A DNA stretch of 64,000 nucleotides from Ancylobacter sp. IITR112. GTDB lineage: Bacteria; Pseudomonadota; Alphaproteobacteria; Rhizobiales; Xanthobacteraceae. The DNA is taken from NCBI RefSeq assembly GCF_041415945.1, contig NZ_JBGCUS010000001.1:4186501-4250500 (forward strand). Reading direction: 5' to 3'. This document shows positions 15,439 to 23,275 of the stretch, piece by piece. The notes below the pieces were generated by a model. It was not told the DNA's origin and did not search any database. It saw only the letters and a program-made list of their open reading frames with translations. Position numbers and translations under genes: made by a program. Within the stretch, counting starts at the first letter, position 1, and each line of letters starts with the position of its first letter.

Positions 15439-17035
15439 GGCGGTAGATGGGCTGTTCCTCATAGGCGTGGCTGGCGGCAGGCAGCGCTTCGAAGAACTCG
15501 TCGACCATGGTCACCACGTCCTGCGGATCGCGCGCGCAGCCATAGAGGTAGTGGTCCGGGCGCGCGAGCAACGCGACCGCATCGAATGCCGTCCAGGCGT
15601 CGCGATAGCTGTCGTCACGCTCGATCACGTCGGCGCCGTCGGCATCCGCTCCGGCCACATGCAGGACATGCACACCGAGTTCGGCGAGCCGGCGCAGCCG
15701 CTCCGGCCCCAGCAGATCGCGGATCGGCACGGCGCTGACGAGTTGACCGCCGAACCCCACGAGATCATCCAGCAGGCCCTCGCGCCCTTCCATCTCAACC
15801 CGCCCCTGGGGTGCGAGCTGGCCGGCCCCTGGCGTCAGATCGCCGGACGGGCCACGTCGGACAATTCCGCCTACCAGACCGGGGATCGGAATACGAACCG
15901 GACCGCCAGACCGCCCGGCGGCATCTCTGGCCGCCGCCGCCGCAGGGTCGGATTCGTTGACCGTCTTCCAGGCGTAAAGCGAGCCGTTCACGAAGAAGCG
16001 CGACTGCGGCAGGCGCTCCACCTCGTAGCTTTCAAGAATGGAGGCATCGACCGCATCGTCGAGGACCAGACGGAGCTTCCAGGCGATATTGATGGCGTCA
16101 CGCATGGCGCAGCAGGCGCCCTGGCCCATATACGGCGTCATCGCATGCGCCGCGTCGCCGCCGATGAAGACATGCCCCTTGCCGAAGGAACGGGCGATGT
16201 GCGAGCGGAACCGATAGGCCACCCGCCGCGTCAGGCGAACGTCGGCGCGCGTGACGCCGAAGTGCTGCTCCAGGAAGGCATATCCCTTGTCTTCCGAGAG
16301 TTCGCTGGTCAGGTCTTCGTGCGGAAGGACGCGCACGTCCGTCCGGCATCGGTTAGCGCCGTTGGGTCCGGCAAACCAGGCGCGCTCGGGGCGCATGTGG
16401 AACTGCGTCTGCTGAAGCTCGGGCGGCAGTGGGCGGAGGGCGTCGAAATCCGTCAGTATCCATTGGTCGCTGTGCTCGTGGATGACTTCAAGAGAGATCC
16501 CGAGCGATTCCCGCACGAAGCTTTTGGCGCCGTCGAAGCCCAGTATGTACCGTGCACGGTGCGTTTCCGTCCGCGACTCGCCGCCGCCCTGAGGTGAGAC
16601 CTCAATAGTGATGAGAGCGTCGGTCTCGCCATCTTCGATCTTGACTGCCCGGCAGCCCCACCGCAGGGCAACGTGCCGGCACGCGGCGATGCGCCGTGTC
16701 ATGGCAGCCTCGATATTGGGCTGGTGCAGGGAGTAATGTGACCAGTGGCCGGCGATCCGATAGTCCCAGTCGATTGGGGGAACTGGCGCGTCGTCCGCAC
16801 CGAACAGGGCGATACCCCTGGCGGGAATGGCGTCCAGCATCGCCTCGCGCGGATCGGAGGCATGTTGGAGCACGCGCGCGATTTCTCCGTCGAGGGTGCT
16901 CATACGCGGCTGGCCATAGGGACCGGGCGCCTTGTCGATCACCAGAACGCGGTGGCCTGCCTGTCCTAGCAACGACGAGGCCACTGCGCCGCCCGGACCG
17001 AACCCCACAATGACAACGTCCCACTCTGCTACCAT
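15425..17035 (-). CDS. FAD-dependent aromatic hydroxylase (MhpA-like)
   Basis: A 536-residue class A flavoprotein monooxygenase. It has the FAD motifs GFGPGGAVASSLLGQAGH (residues about 11-28), the DG motif GFDGAKSFVRESLG (about 170-183) and the GD motif GGDAAHAMTPYMGQGA (about 287-302). The closest style is 3-(3-hydroxyphenyl)propionate/3-hydroxycinnamate hydroxylase (MhpA), with the C-terminal thioredoxin-like domain of that group. It would use NADH or NADPH and O2 to hydroxylate a phenolic or other ring. It heads a minus-strand run: hydroxylase, Dabb, FAH, SMP-30, truncated secreted gene. No extradiol dioxygenase is present in the window, so the full mhp pathway is not here. The substrate is unassigned. 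Confidence 0.88.
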   Translation of the reverse strand: MVAEWDVVIVGFGPGGAVASSLLGQAGHRVLVIDKAPGPYGQPRMSTLDGEIARVLQHASDPREAMLDAIPARGIALFGADDAPVPPIDWDYRIAGHWSHYSLHQPNIEAAMTRRIAACRHVALRWGCRAVKIEDGETDALITIEVSPQGGGESRTETHRARYILGFDGAKSFVRESLGISLEVIHEHSDQWILTDFDALRPLPPELQQTQFHMRPERAWFAGPNGANRCRTDVRVLPHEDLTSELSEDKGYAFLEQHFGVTRADVRLTRRVAYRFRSHIARSFGKGHVFIGGDAAHAMTPYMGQGACCAMRDAINIAWKLRLVLDDAVDASILESYEVERLPQSRFFVNGSLYAWKTVNESDPAAAAARDAAGRSGGPVRIPIPGLVGGIVRRGPSGDLTPGAGQLAPQGRVEMEGREGLLDDLVGFGGQLVSAVPIRDLLGPERLRRLAELGVHVLHVAGADADGADVIERDDSYRDAWTAFDAVALLARPDHYLYGCARDPQDVVTMVDEFFEALPAASHAYEEQPIYRRAQA

Positions 17036-17068
17036 TTTCTTCCTCCCCTTAGGCGCGTCGGGTGCCTA

Positions 17069-17077
17069 ATCATTATG
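17069..17077 (-). promoter_or_regulatory. CATAATGAT motif upstream of the flavin hydroxylase
   Basis: The minus strand reads CATAATGAT, 34 bp upstream of the hydroxylase start, within AT-rich symmetric DNA (ATCAT-T-ATGAT). The identical 9-mer recurs at 18915-18923 between the SnoaL and gntR genes. It is a candidate operator for the cluster's GntR/FCD regulator. The rest of the 252-bp spacer 17036-17287 shows no other feature. Confidence 0.35.
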
Positions 17078-17287
17078 ATCATTGTTATGTTTGAAATTGC
17101 AGCCAGTGGGTCAGTTTTGTCAAGAGGCGGAGTGTAAGGCGGATTAAATCCTATAAACCTGCGTATTGACGGGCGGAAGTGTCGCCCCTATGCCTTGGGC
17201 GACCCCGGAGTCTCCCAGCTAACAAGCTAAATGGTCGCGACCTTTCAATCGCCGGAGACCGACCGGGCCCTGCGGAGGAGCGAGCGA

Positions 17288-18115
17288 ATGCACGACGTTG
17301 AAATCACGAGGGACCACGTATATGCGGAGATCGGCGAGCTGAAGCTGTTGGCCGACCTCTATCGGCCGATCACTGAGACCCCTCCGCCGCTGGTGATCTA
17401 CATACATGGCGGTGGCTGGGCGGTCGGATCGCGGGCCGATGGCGCCGATACACGGCTTCGGCCATTCGCCGCTCTGGGCCTGGCGGTCCTGTCCATCGAC
17501 TACCGGCTGGTCGACACCGCGCATTTTCCGGCCCAGCTTCACGATGTGAAGGCCGCCATTCGCTGGGCGAGGGCAAGGGGGGCAGAACTCGGCGTGGACG
17601 CCGGACGTATTGCTGTGTGGGGGGCATCCGCAGGCGCACTCCTGGCCTCGCTGGCCGGCCTCACCGCCGGGCAGCCGGAGATGGACGGCGTCGTTGGCGC
17701 GCATGTCGAGCAGTCCACCGCGGTTGGCGCCGTGGTCAGCTGGTTCGGGCAGAGCGACCTGCGTGAAACCACCCACCGCAGTTGGTTGGAGACCTTGATT
17801 CTACCGTTCAATTTCGAAGCTGGCCTGCTGGGGGTCGAGTCTGTGGCCGATGTCGCCAAGGTGCCGGAACTCGCGCGCAGCGCGAGCCCCGTCTCCTGGG
17901 TCGGCTCGGCTGCACCCCCCTTCCTGATCGCCCATGGCGATCGCGACCGGGTGATCCTGGCCTCCGAAAGCGAGGCGCTGCACGCCGCCCTTGTACGAGC
18001 CGGTGCGCGGTCGGTCTTTGCCCTGCTGGGAGGCGCCGGACATGAGGACCACGCCTTTGACGCCCCTGAAAACCTCGCCATGACCGCAGGGTTTCTGCGC
18101 GGCGTCCTGCGTTAG
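17288..18115 (+). CDS. Alpha/beta hydrolase (HSL/BD-FAE-like esterase)
   Basis: A 275-residue esterase-type alpha/beta hydrolase. It has the oxyanion-hole motif HGGGW (about residue 39), the nucleophile elbow GASAG (about 117-121), the acid in AHGDRDRV and the histidine in GGAGHEDHAF near the C-terminus. That is a complete catalytic triad. Members hydrolyse short-chain esters, lactones or carbamates in the cytosol. I use the ATG at 17288 because an AGGAG site sits 7 nt upstream; an ATG 57 bp earlier has none. It is transcribed divergently from the hydroxylase and could release a phenolic or alcohol substrate for it. That link is inferred from the cluster only. Confidence 0.87.
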   Translation: MHDVEITRDHVYAEIGELKLLADLYRPITETPPPLVIYIHGGGWAVGSRADGADTRLRPFAALGLAVLSIDYRLVDTAHFPAQLHDVKAAIRWARARGAELGVDAGRIAVWGASAGALLASLAGLTAGQPEMDGVVGAHVEQSTAVGAVVSWFGQSDLRETTHRSWLETLILPFNFEAGLLGVESVADVAKVPELARSASPVSWVGSAAPPFLIAHGDRDRVILASESEALHAALVRAGARSVFALLGGAGHEDHAFDAPENLAMTAGFLRGVLR

Positions 18116-18179
18116 AACGGCTTCGAGCGAGTGGGCTGCGGTCCGCGTGAAGAAAAAGCGTAAGATCAATGATCGGGAA

Positions 18180-18211
18180 CACTTCCGGTGAGCTGGAGTT
18201 CACCGGAAGTG
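18180..18211. terminator. Strong hairpin between convergent esterase and SnoaL genes
   Basis: CACTTCCGGTGA (18180-18191) and TCACCGGAAGTG (18200-18211) form a perfect 12-bp stem with an 8-nt loop, 64 bp past the esterase stop and facing the convergent SnoaL gene. No T-run follows, but the position suits a bidirectional terminator. The rest of the 316-bp spacer 18116-18431 holds only a degenerate copy of the dispersed repeat (near 18146-18165). Confidence 0.55.
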
Positions 18212-18431
18212 CGCTGGGCCGGCCGCATCGGCCTGTGTCGCGAACCAGATGGCGTACGCTGGCGGCATCCCTGCGTGAGAGGCTGTCTCGCCGCTTAGGT
18301 GGCTTCGCTCTTACTCGGATCGTGTTCAAGACCCGAAGAGGACCAAGGTAAAGTCCTGCCGTGCCCTGCCATTCCGCATGCGGTGGTGCGGCTCCTTCGC
18401 AGCCAGCCGCGGCTGAGCGGGTCGCTACCCC

Positions 18432-18881
18432 TCAGTGTCCCAGGCGTGCCATCAGATCCGCCCAGAAGGAAATTTTCGCCCAACCTTCGATGATGACACT
18501 CTTGTTCTCGAACAGCCACTCACCGTTCTCCTGTCGGCGCAGGCGATCCTTCCAGCGTCCCCAATGATCAGGTTGGGCGATGTCCGTATAGGCAATGAAA
18601 TATGTATCTGTATAGGCTAGGTCGTCTGCCGGAAACTCATAGCCCACCGTTGTTATATGGTGGCGGATAAAGTTTGGCTGGCCGGTTGCGACGATGGTTT
18701 GGATCTGATCGGCTCCAACGACATGCCCATTGGGAAGGGTGAAGGTCCCACCCTTCACCCATAGAGGAACCATCGCAGCGAAATCCGCCTCTTCTTTCGC
18801 GAGTAGCGCGTATTGATGAAGTTTGTCGCGAATTGCGCTCTGAGCGACGAATCGTTCAGTCGTCCGGCCATCAAAAGACAT
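18432..18881 (-). CDS. SnoaL-like/NTF2-fold protein
   Basis: A 149-residue protein with an NTF2-like (SnoaL_4) cone fold. The N-terminal helix is AIRDKLHQYALLAKEEADFAAM (about residues 16-37), followed by the beta-sheet part (HHITTVGYEF, YFIAYTDIAQPDHWGRWKDR, WLFENKSVIIEGW). Such proteins act as small isomerases, dehydratases, epoxide hydrolases or ring-hydroxylating accessory subunits. The start ATG has a GGAGG site 5 nt upstream. It is divergent from gntR and shares that 127-bp promoter region, so it is probably a regulated member of the cluster. No specific reaction can be assigned. Confidence 0.8.
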   Translation of the reverse strand: MSFDGRTTERFVAQSAIRDKLHQYALLAKEEADFAAMVPLWVKGGTFTLPNGHVVGADQIQTIVATGQPNFIRHHITTVGYEFPADDLAYTDTYFIAYTDIAQPDHWGRWKDRLRRQENGEWLFENKSVIIEGWAKISFWADLMARLGH

Positions 18882-18914
18882 GGGTTCCTCCCGCCATTTG
18901 TTAATAGACGTGAA

Positions 18915-18923
18915 CATAATGAT
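18915..18923 (+). promoter_or_regulatory. CATAATGAT motif in the SnoaL/gntR divergent promoter
   Basis: A second copy of the 9-mer found in front of the hydroxylase, here as part of ACAT-AATG-ATGT, 33 bp upstream of the SnoaL start and within the gntR promoter region. Shared presence in both divergent promoter regions suggests a common operator. Confidence 0.35.
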
Positions 18924-19008
18924 GTTTTGATTTGCGTTCAAGTCGCCGGCCGGGCTAAAAGGGGGGGTGACGTGAGCTGATGGCGGCAATCGCGGAGGCG
19001 AGGTTCGG

Positions 19009-19701
19009 ATGATCGGGCGACAGGTACAGACCCGGGCGGAAGCGCTCGCCGGGGATATCGAAACGCGGATCGTCGAGGGTGGGTTTGGCCCGGGTCAGAT
19101 GATTGGCACCATCGAGGAACTGAAGAAGCAAAGCGGATTTGCGCGGTCAACCGTCGGCGAAGCCATCCGCTTGCTGTCCGACAGGGGTGTCGCCGAAGTT
19201 CGCCCGGGCCGCGGTGGCGGGGTCTATGTCAAGAGTGACCACCCTGTGGTGCGAATGCGCCGGACCCTGTTGTCGGTTACCGAAAGGCCCGGTTCCGTTT
19301 TCGATGCCATAGCGGTACGCGATGCGCTCGAAGCCCTGGTCGATGTCGACGCTGCCCGGCATCGCACCGAGCAGGATATCGCCGATATAAAAGCGCTCAT
19401 GGAAGAACTGAGCCGGGCGCTCTTACAAGGCCTCGGACCGTTCCTCGATGCCAACTGGCGACTGCATGGGCGCATTGCCGAGATCACGCCGAACGCCATG
19501 GCGCGCGATTTCTATCTGAGCGCCCTCGATTTCATCAAGGAGCATGCGGCATCGGCCCAGCATGACAATCCGGCGACGGGTCCGGGCTACCTGCAGATCC
19601 GCCTTCAGGTGCATCAAGAACTGGTTGACGCCATTGCGTCCGGCGACACTCACCGCACCCATCTTGCTGTGATCACGCATCGCGGCGCGCTCATGTCGTG
19701 A
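19009..19701 (+). CDS. GntR-family (FadR/FCD) regulator of the catabolic cluster
   Basis: A 230-residue FCD-type GntR regulator. The winged helix spans about residues 10-75 (GTIEELKKQSGFARSTVGEAIRLL is the recognition region), followed by an FCD helical domain with DANWRLHGRIAE (about 147-158) and VHQELVDAIASGD near the end. It is divergent from the SnoaL gene and is the only regulator in the 12.7-19.7 kb cluster, so it most likely controls it in response to a pathway acid. A miniature mobile element begins 33 bp after its stop codon and marks the right end of the cluster. Confidence 0.88.
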   Translation: MIGRQVQTRAEALAGDIETRIVEGGFGPGQMIGTIEELKKQSGFARSTVGEAIRLLSDRGVAEVRPGRGGGVYVKSDHPVVRMRRTLLSVTERPGSVFDAIAVRDALEALVDVDAARHRTEQDIADIKALMEELSRALLQGLGPFLDANWRLHGRIAEITPNAMARDFYLSALDFIKEHAASAQHDNPATGPGYLQIRLQVHQELVDAIASGDTHRTHLAVITHRGALMS

Positions 19702-19733
19702 TCGGAGAAGGCGCACCCGACGCGCATTCTTGT

Positions 19734-19841
19734 TGACGTTGCCCCCCATTTTCCAGCCCTCCGGCTGGCCTCGAAACGAGGAGCGCTTCAAACCCCGGAA
19801 TTTTCCAGCTCCGGCTGACCTAGAAACGGGGGGCAACGTCA
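19734..19841. mobile_element. 108-bp miniature element (MITE-like) with IS3-type ends
   Basis: TGACGTTGCCCCCC (19734-19747) and its perfect 14-bp complement (19828-19841) bound a 108-bp segment with no coding capacity. Inside, two diverged direct copies start TTTTCCAG and end GAAACG. The first 13 bases equal the termini of the IS3-family element at 11470-12668, so that transposase or a relative may recognise it. It lies at the point where the serine recombinase gene is truncated. No clear target duplication is visible. Confidence 0.7.
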
Positions 19842-19844
19842 GTC

Positions 19845-20640
19845 GCCGTGCCAACGCTCATCGACACCAAGGTCTTCGACGCCGTGCAGGAGCAGGTTCA
19901 AGCTCGCATCCGAAGATCATCCCGCCGCGCGTGGTGAGCGGGCCGACGCTGCTGACTGGCATCTGCTATTGCGCGCAGTGCGGCGGGGCCATGACCATCC
20001 GCACCGGCAAGAGCGGGGCTATCGCTACTATGCCTGTTCGATCAAGGCGCGGCAGGGCGAGACCGGCTGCGCCGGGAGGGCCATCCCGATGGAGACGCTC
20101 GACACCCTTGTGGCGACCCATATCGAGCAGCGTCTTCTCCAGCCAGAGCGGCTGCAGAAATCCTCGCTTCCATGCTCACACACCGCCAGGAGCGGCTTGA
20201 ACGCCGCCGCGAGCACATCACTGAGCTCAACAAGCGCGCCACGGAGGCGGATCAGCGGCTACGCCGGCTCTATGACGCCATCGAATCAGGCGTGGCCGAC
20301 ATCAGCGGTCCGGCGCTGACGGAGCGCATCGACGGCCTGAAAGCGATCCGCGACCAGGCGGACGCCGATGTTGCCCGCGCGCAGACCTGGCGACCTCGGG
20401 CGACGACGCTGTGACGCCCGCCATGGTGGCGCGCTTCGCGGACATCGCTCGCAAGCGCATGCGCATCGAAGGCGGCGGCTACCGGCGCGATCATTTGCGC
20501 GCCTTGGCTCAGCGCGTGGAAGTCGGAGCCAAGGAAGTTCGCATCATCGGATCGAAGGGAGGACCTGCTCAGAACGCTGGCTGCCGTCTCGGGAGGGAAA
20601 TCGGCGGCCGTAGGCGTGCCCAGTTTGGGACCGAAATGGC
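19845..20640 (+). pseudogene. Large serine recombinase, truncated and frameshifted
   Basis: The C-terminal half of a rhizobial-type large serine recombinase, in pieces across all three frames. The pieces are VPTLIDTKVFDAVQEQVQAR, then PPRVVSGPTLLTGICYCAQCGGAMTIR (zinc ribbon Cys pair), then YRYYACSIKARQGETGC, then the coiled-coil segment around LTHRQERLERRREHITELNK, then TPAMVARFADIARKRMR. At least five single-base indels separate them (near 19900, 20020, 20158, 20390 and 20565). The N-terminal resolvase domain with the catalytic serine is gone, replaced by the miniature element. The reading frame runs into the 3' end of tRNA-Ser, as expected for an integrase next to its attachment site. It is non-functional. 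Confidence 0.85.
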
Positions 20641-20726
20641 GGAGGGAGCGGGATTCGAACCCGCGATACGGTTCCCCGTATACACACTTTCCAGGCGTGC
20701 GCCTTCAACCACTCGGCCACCCCTCC
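20637..20726 (-). tRNA. tRNA-Ser (GGA)
   Basis: A 90-nt class II tRNA including an encoded CCA. The acceptor arms GGAGGGG/TCCCTCC pair with one G-T wobble. The anticodon loop CTGGAAA gives anticodon GGA, the long variable arm is present (GTATACGGGGAACCGTATC region), and the T-loop is GGTTCGAATCC. Its 3' end abuts the recombinase remnant, so it served as the integration target of the former island. Confidence 0.95.
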
Positions 20727-21007
20727 GTCGCCGGCCGTGGGCCGGTCTCCGCGATCGCCGCAGGCGGGCCCGCGAACCATCGAAGAGGCGCGGAATATAG
20801 CGAAGCGCGTTCGCGTGGCAAGCGTCGCGCGGAAGGAACGCGCCGCAATCGTGCCGGGCTGTTGAAAAAGCCGGTTCCGCGGGCGCGCGCGAGTGCTGCG
20901 ACAGCCGCGCCCGGCCTTGTCACGGCCCGGCGACGCCCCTCCGCGCGGGGGCCCGGGGGGGAGGGCGGGGCCGGGGCGCGCCGCCTTTGCCGCCGCGGGC
21001 CTGCGCG

Positions 21008-21406
21008 TCAGTCGAGCGGCTTGCCGAGCGCAGTCATCGCGCAACTGGCGGCGTCAGCCTTCGGCCCCATCAGGCGCACCTGGTCCTGCCCGGTGGCGCC
21101 GGCGACGATGTTGTAGATCGAGGTGCTGGCCGATCCCGCCGGCTTGCCCTTGGTGGTGAAGCTGCAGGTGACGCCGACCGAGCCGATGGTGGCCGCGGTG
21201 TTGTTGGTCACCGAGACCCCGATCATCGTGCCTACATCGTCGGTGAAGATGTCGCCCTGGCTGAGGGCGAGCCCGGCGAAGCGGGCATCGCCGCTCTGCG
21301 CGATGGCGACCGGCAGGCCCGCCGGCAGGGCGAGCGCGGCCACCGTCAGCGCGGCCAGCGACAGGGCGCGACGGCGGGCGCGGCGGGGAAAGAAGATCGG
21401 CGACAT
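21008..21406 (-). CDS. Secreted hypothetical protein
   Basis: A 132-residue protein, not assigned to a known family. An arginine-rich N-terminus (RRARRRALS) precedes a hydrophobic stretch and a likely cleavage near AIAQSG, so it is probably exported. The mature part (about 95 residues) has a beta-rich pattern with IGVSVTNNTAATIGSVGVTC, reminiscent of small Ig-like or FxLYD-type domains. Two cysteines (GVTCSF and ASCAM) could form a disulfide in the periplasm. The start is the second ATG; a longer start nine codons earlier is possible. It stands alone between the tRNA and the RND operon. The neighbouring 281-bp gap 20727-21007 shows no feature. Confidence 0.6.
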   Translation of the reverse strand: MSPIFFPRRARRRALSLAALTVAALALPAGLPVAIAQSGDARFAGLALSQGDIFTDDVGTMIGVSVTNNTAATIGSVGVTCSFTTKGKPAGSASTSIYNIVAGATGQDQVRLMGPKADAASCAMTALGKPLD

Positions 21407-21825
21407 GAGGGGCCTCGCGGTCGGCTGCGGCATTCGGACCGGCGGCGGGGAGGGAACCGCGCCGCGCCGGCGCAGCCTAGTCGATGCGCGGTAAAAGTCG
21501 AGCCGGGGGCACGGGGACGGTCAGGCCGGGCGCGGGCGATGGGTGGGCGGCGGACGGGCGCCGACCCGCCCCTGGAGGTGTCGCCGCAAGATCTGCCGTG
21601 ACACGATTTGTCCGCTTGTACGGTCATCGCGCCTCTGGTGCCGGGATATGGCACGCAAGGCGGGTGAGCCGAACTATTGCGCGCACTCACCAACGACGAA
21701 TAGACGGCTGACGCGGGATTCGGCCGTCTGCTCCCATCATCAAGATGTAAGAAACCATTCGTATATTGGGGCGGGCTCTATTTCTGTAATGTTTCTTTTT
21801 ATTGAATACGTCAGCTTTGGCGAAA

Positions 21826-21854
21826 CTAGACAAGGGGGCCGTCGGCGGTATAGT
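21826..21854 (+). promoter_or_regulatory. Sigma-70-type promoter of the RND efflux operon
   Basis: CTAGAC (21826-21831) and TATAGT (21849-21854) are spaced 17 bp apart in the correct orientation, with transcription expected to begin near 21861. This makes the ATG at 21867 nearly leaderless and favours 21888 as the start. The remainder of the 481-bp spacer 21407-21887 is AT-richer around 21740-21830 but holds no gene and no adjacent regulator. Confidence 0.45.
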
Positions 21855-21887
21855 TCGGTGGCGGAAATGGCGCCACGGGAGAGTGGG

Positions 21888-23195
21888 ATGGGTCCGAGCA
21901 TGAGTAAGGCCGGTTGGCGACGTGGGGGAACTGGCTGGCTCGGCGTCGGCATGGTGGCGATGATGCTGGCGGCCTGCTCGGAAGAGAACAAATATGTGCC
22001 TCCCCCGCCGCCGCAGGTGACGGTGGCCGCGCCGGTGCAGCAGGCGGTGACGCGCTATCTCGAATTCACCGGCAACACCGCCTCCATCAACACGGTCGAT
22101 CTGGTCGCCCGTGTCGAAGGCTTCCTGATGTCGATCGACTACAAGGACGGCGCGGTGATGAAGAAGGGCGACCGGCTCTTCCTCATCCAGCAGGACACCT
22201 ACCAGGCCGATCTCGACCAGGCGAAGGCGCAGCTTGCCTCCGCGCAGGCCCAGCTCACCAATAACGAGGCCGAGTATCAGCGCCAGTCGACGCTCGGCCA
22301 GCAGGACTTCTCCTCGCAGGCGACGGTGGACAAGGCGCGGGCAGCGCGGGACGAGGCCATCGCCTCGGTGGACGCGGCCAAGGCCAATGTCGAGATCGCC
22401 ACCATCAATCTCGGCTACACCACGGTGACGGCGCCGTTCGACGGCATCGTCACCCGGCATCTCGCCGATGTCGGCCAGCTCGTCGGCCACGGCCAGCCGA
22501 CCACGCTCGCCACCATCGTCGAGATGAACCCGATCTACGCCTATTTCAACATTGGCGAGAACGAAGTGCTGCGCATCAAGGAAACGCTGGCGGCGCAGGG
22601 CCGGACCATCGAGGACGTCAAGCAGATCGAGATCGACCTCGGCCTGCAGAATGAGGGTAACGAGTACCCGCATAAGGGCCGGCTGGACTATGTCTCGCCC
22701 GAGGTCGACCCCTCCACCGGCACGCTGCTGGTGCGCGGCGTGTTCGACAATCCCAAGCTGGCGCTGCTGCCCGGCCTGTTCGTGCGGGTGCGCATTCCCG
22801 CCAAGCAGATTCCCAATGCCTTCCTGGTCCCCGACACCTCGATCGGCACCGCCCAGCAGGGCAAATATGTGCTGGTCGTCAACAAGGACAATGTGGTCGA
22901 GCAGAAGATCGTCACCGTGGGCCAGCAGATCGGCGCCAACCGGGTGATCGAGTCCGGCCTCGCGGCGGATGACCGCGTGGTAGTGGGCGGCATCCAGCGG
23001 GCGACGCCGGGTTCGAAGGTCGCGCCGGTGGCGGCGACAGCGAGCGCCGCCTCTGCATCCGACGCGGCCAAGGCCGATGCCCCCAAGGCAGATGCCCCCA
23101 AGACTGACGCGGCCAAGACTGACGCGGCCAAAACCGACGCGGCCCAGACCGACGCCACGAAGACCGATGCGGCGCCGGCCAAGCCGGCGAACTGA
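21888..23195 (+). CDS. RND efflux periplasmic adaptor (AcrA/MexA-type lipoprotein)
   Basis: A 435-residue membrane-fusion protein. A lipoprotein signal ends in the lipobox LAAC (about residues 27-30), so it is anchored by lipid in the inner membrane facing the periplasm. The lipoyl/hairpin/beta-barrel order of HlyD-type adaptors is clear (VARVEGFLMSIDYKDGAVMKKGDRL; a coiled coil of AKAQLASAQAQL type; TVTAPFDGIVTRHLADVGQLV). It joins the RND pump encoded 80 bp downstream to an outer-membrane channel not present here. The start at 21888 has GGGAG about 7 nt upstream. The C-terminal ~45 residues are an unusual Lys/Asp/Ala/Thr repeat tail (KTDAAKTDAAKTDAAQTDA). Confidence 0.9.
   Translation: MGPSMSKAGWRRGGTGWLGVGMVAMMLAACSEENKYVPPPPPQVTVAAPVQQAVTRYLEFTGNTASINTVDLVARVEGFLMSIDYKDGAVMKKGDRLFLIQQDTYQADLDQAKAQLASAQAQLTNNEAEYQRQSTLGQQDFSSQATVDKARAARDEAIASVDAAKANVEIATINLGYTTVTAPFDGIVTRHLADVGQLVGHGQPTTLATIVEMNPIYAYFNIGENEVLRIKETLAAQGRTIEDVKQIEIDLGLQNEGNEYPHKGRLDYVSPEVDPSTGTLLVRGVFDNPKLALLPGLFVRVRIPAKQIPNAFLVPDTSIGTAQQGKYVLVVNKDNVVEQKIVTVGQQIGANRVIESGLAADDRVVVGGIQRATPGSKVAPVAATASAASASDAAKADAPKADAPKTDAAKTDAAKTDAAQTDATKTDAAPAKPAN
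23061..23178 (+). repeat. 15-bp tandem repeats encoding the KTDAA tail of the adaptor
   Basis: About seven imperfect 15-bp units (GACGCGGCCAAGACT-type) encode repeated K(A/T)DA(A/P) pentapeptides at the end of the adaptor protein. Unit length is a multiple of three, so copy-number change would alter tail length without shifting the frame. Confidence 0.8.
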
Positions 23196-23275
23196 CCGGC
23201 ACAGGCCGCCCGCCGAACGACTGCCACTGACCTCGCGACTCCCGCTCCGGCCCGCTTGAACCGAAGGCCCGTCAC

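Noticed and set aside
20616..21116. A protein-like frame beginning near [12 protein letters not shown] across tRNA-Ser
   Set aside because: This phrase is the well-known artefact of translating antisense of a tRNA-Ser; the frame overlaps the tRNA and has no other support.
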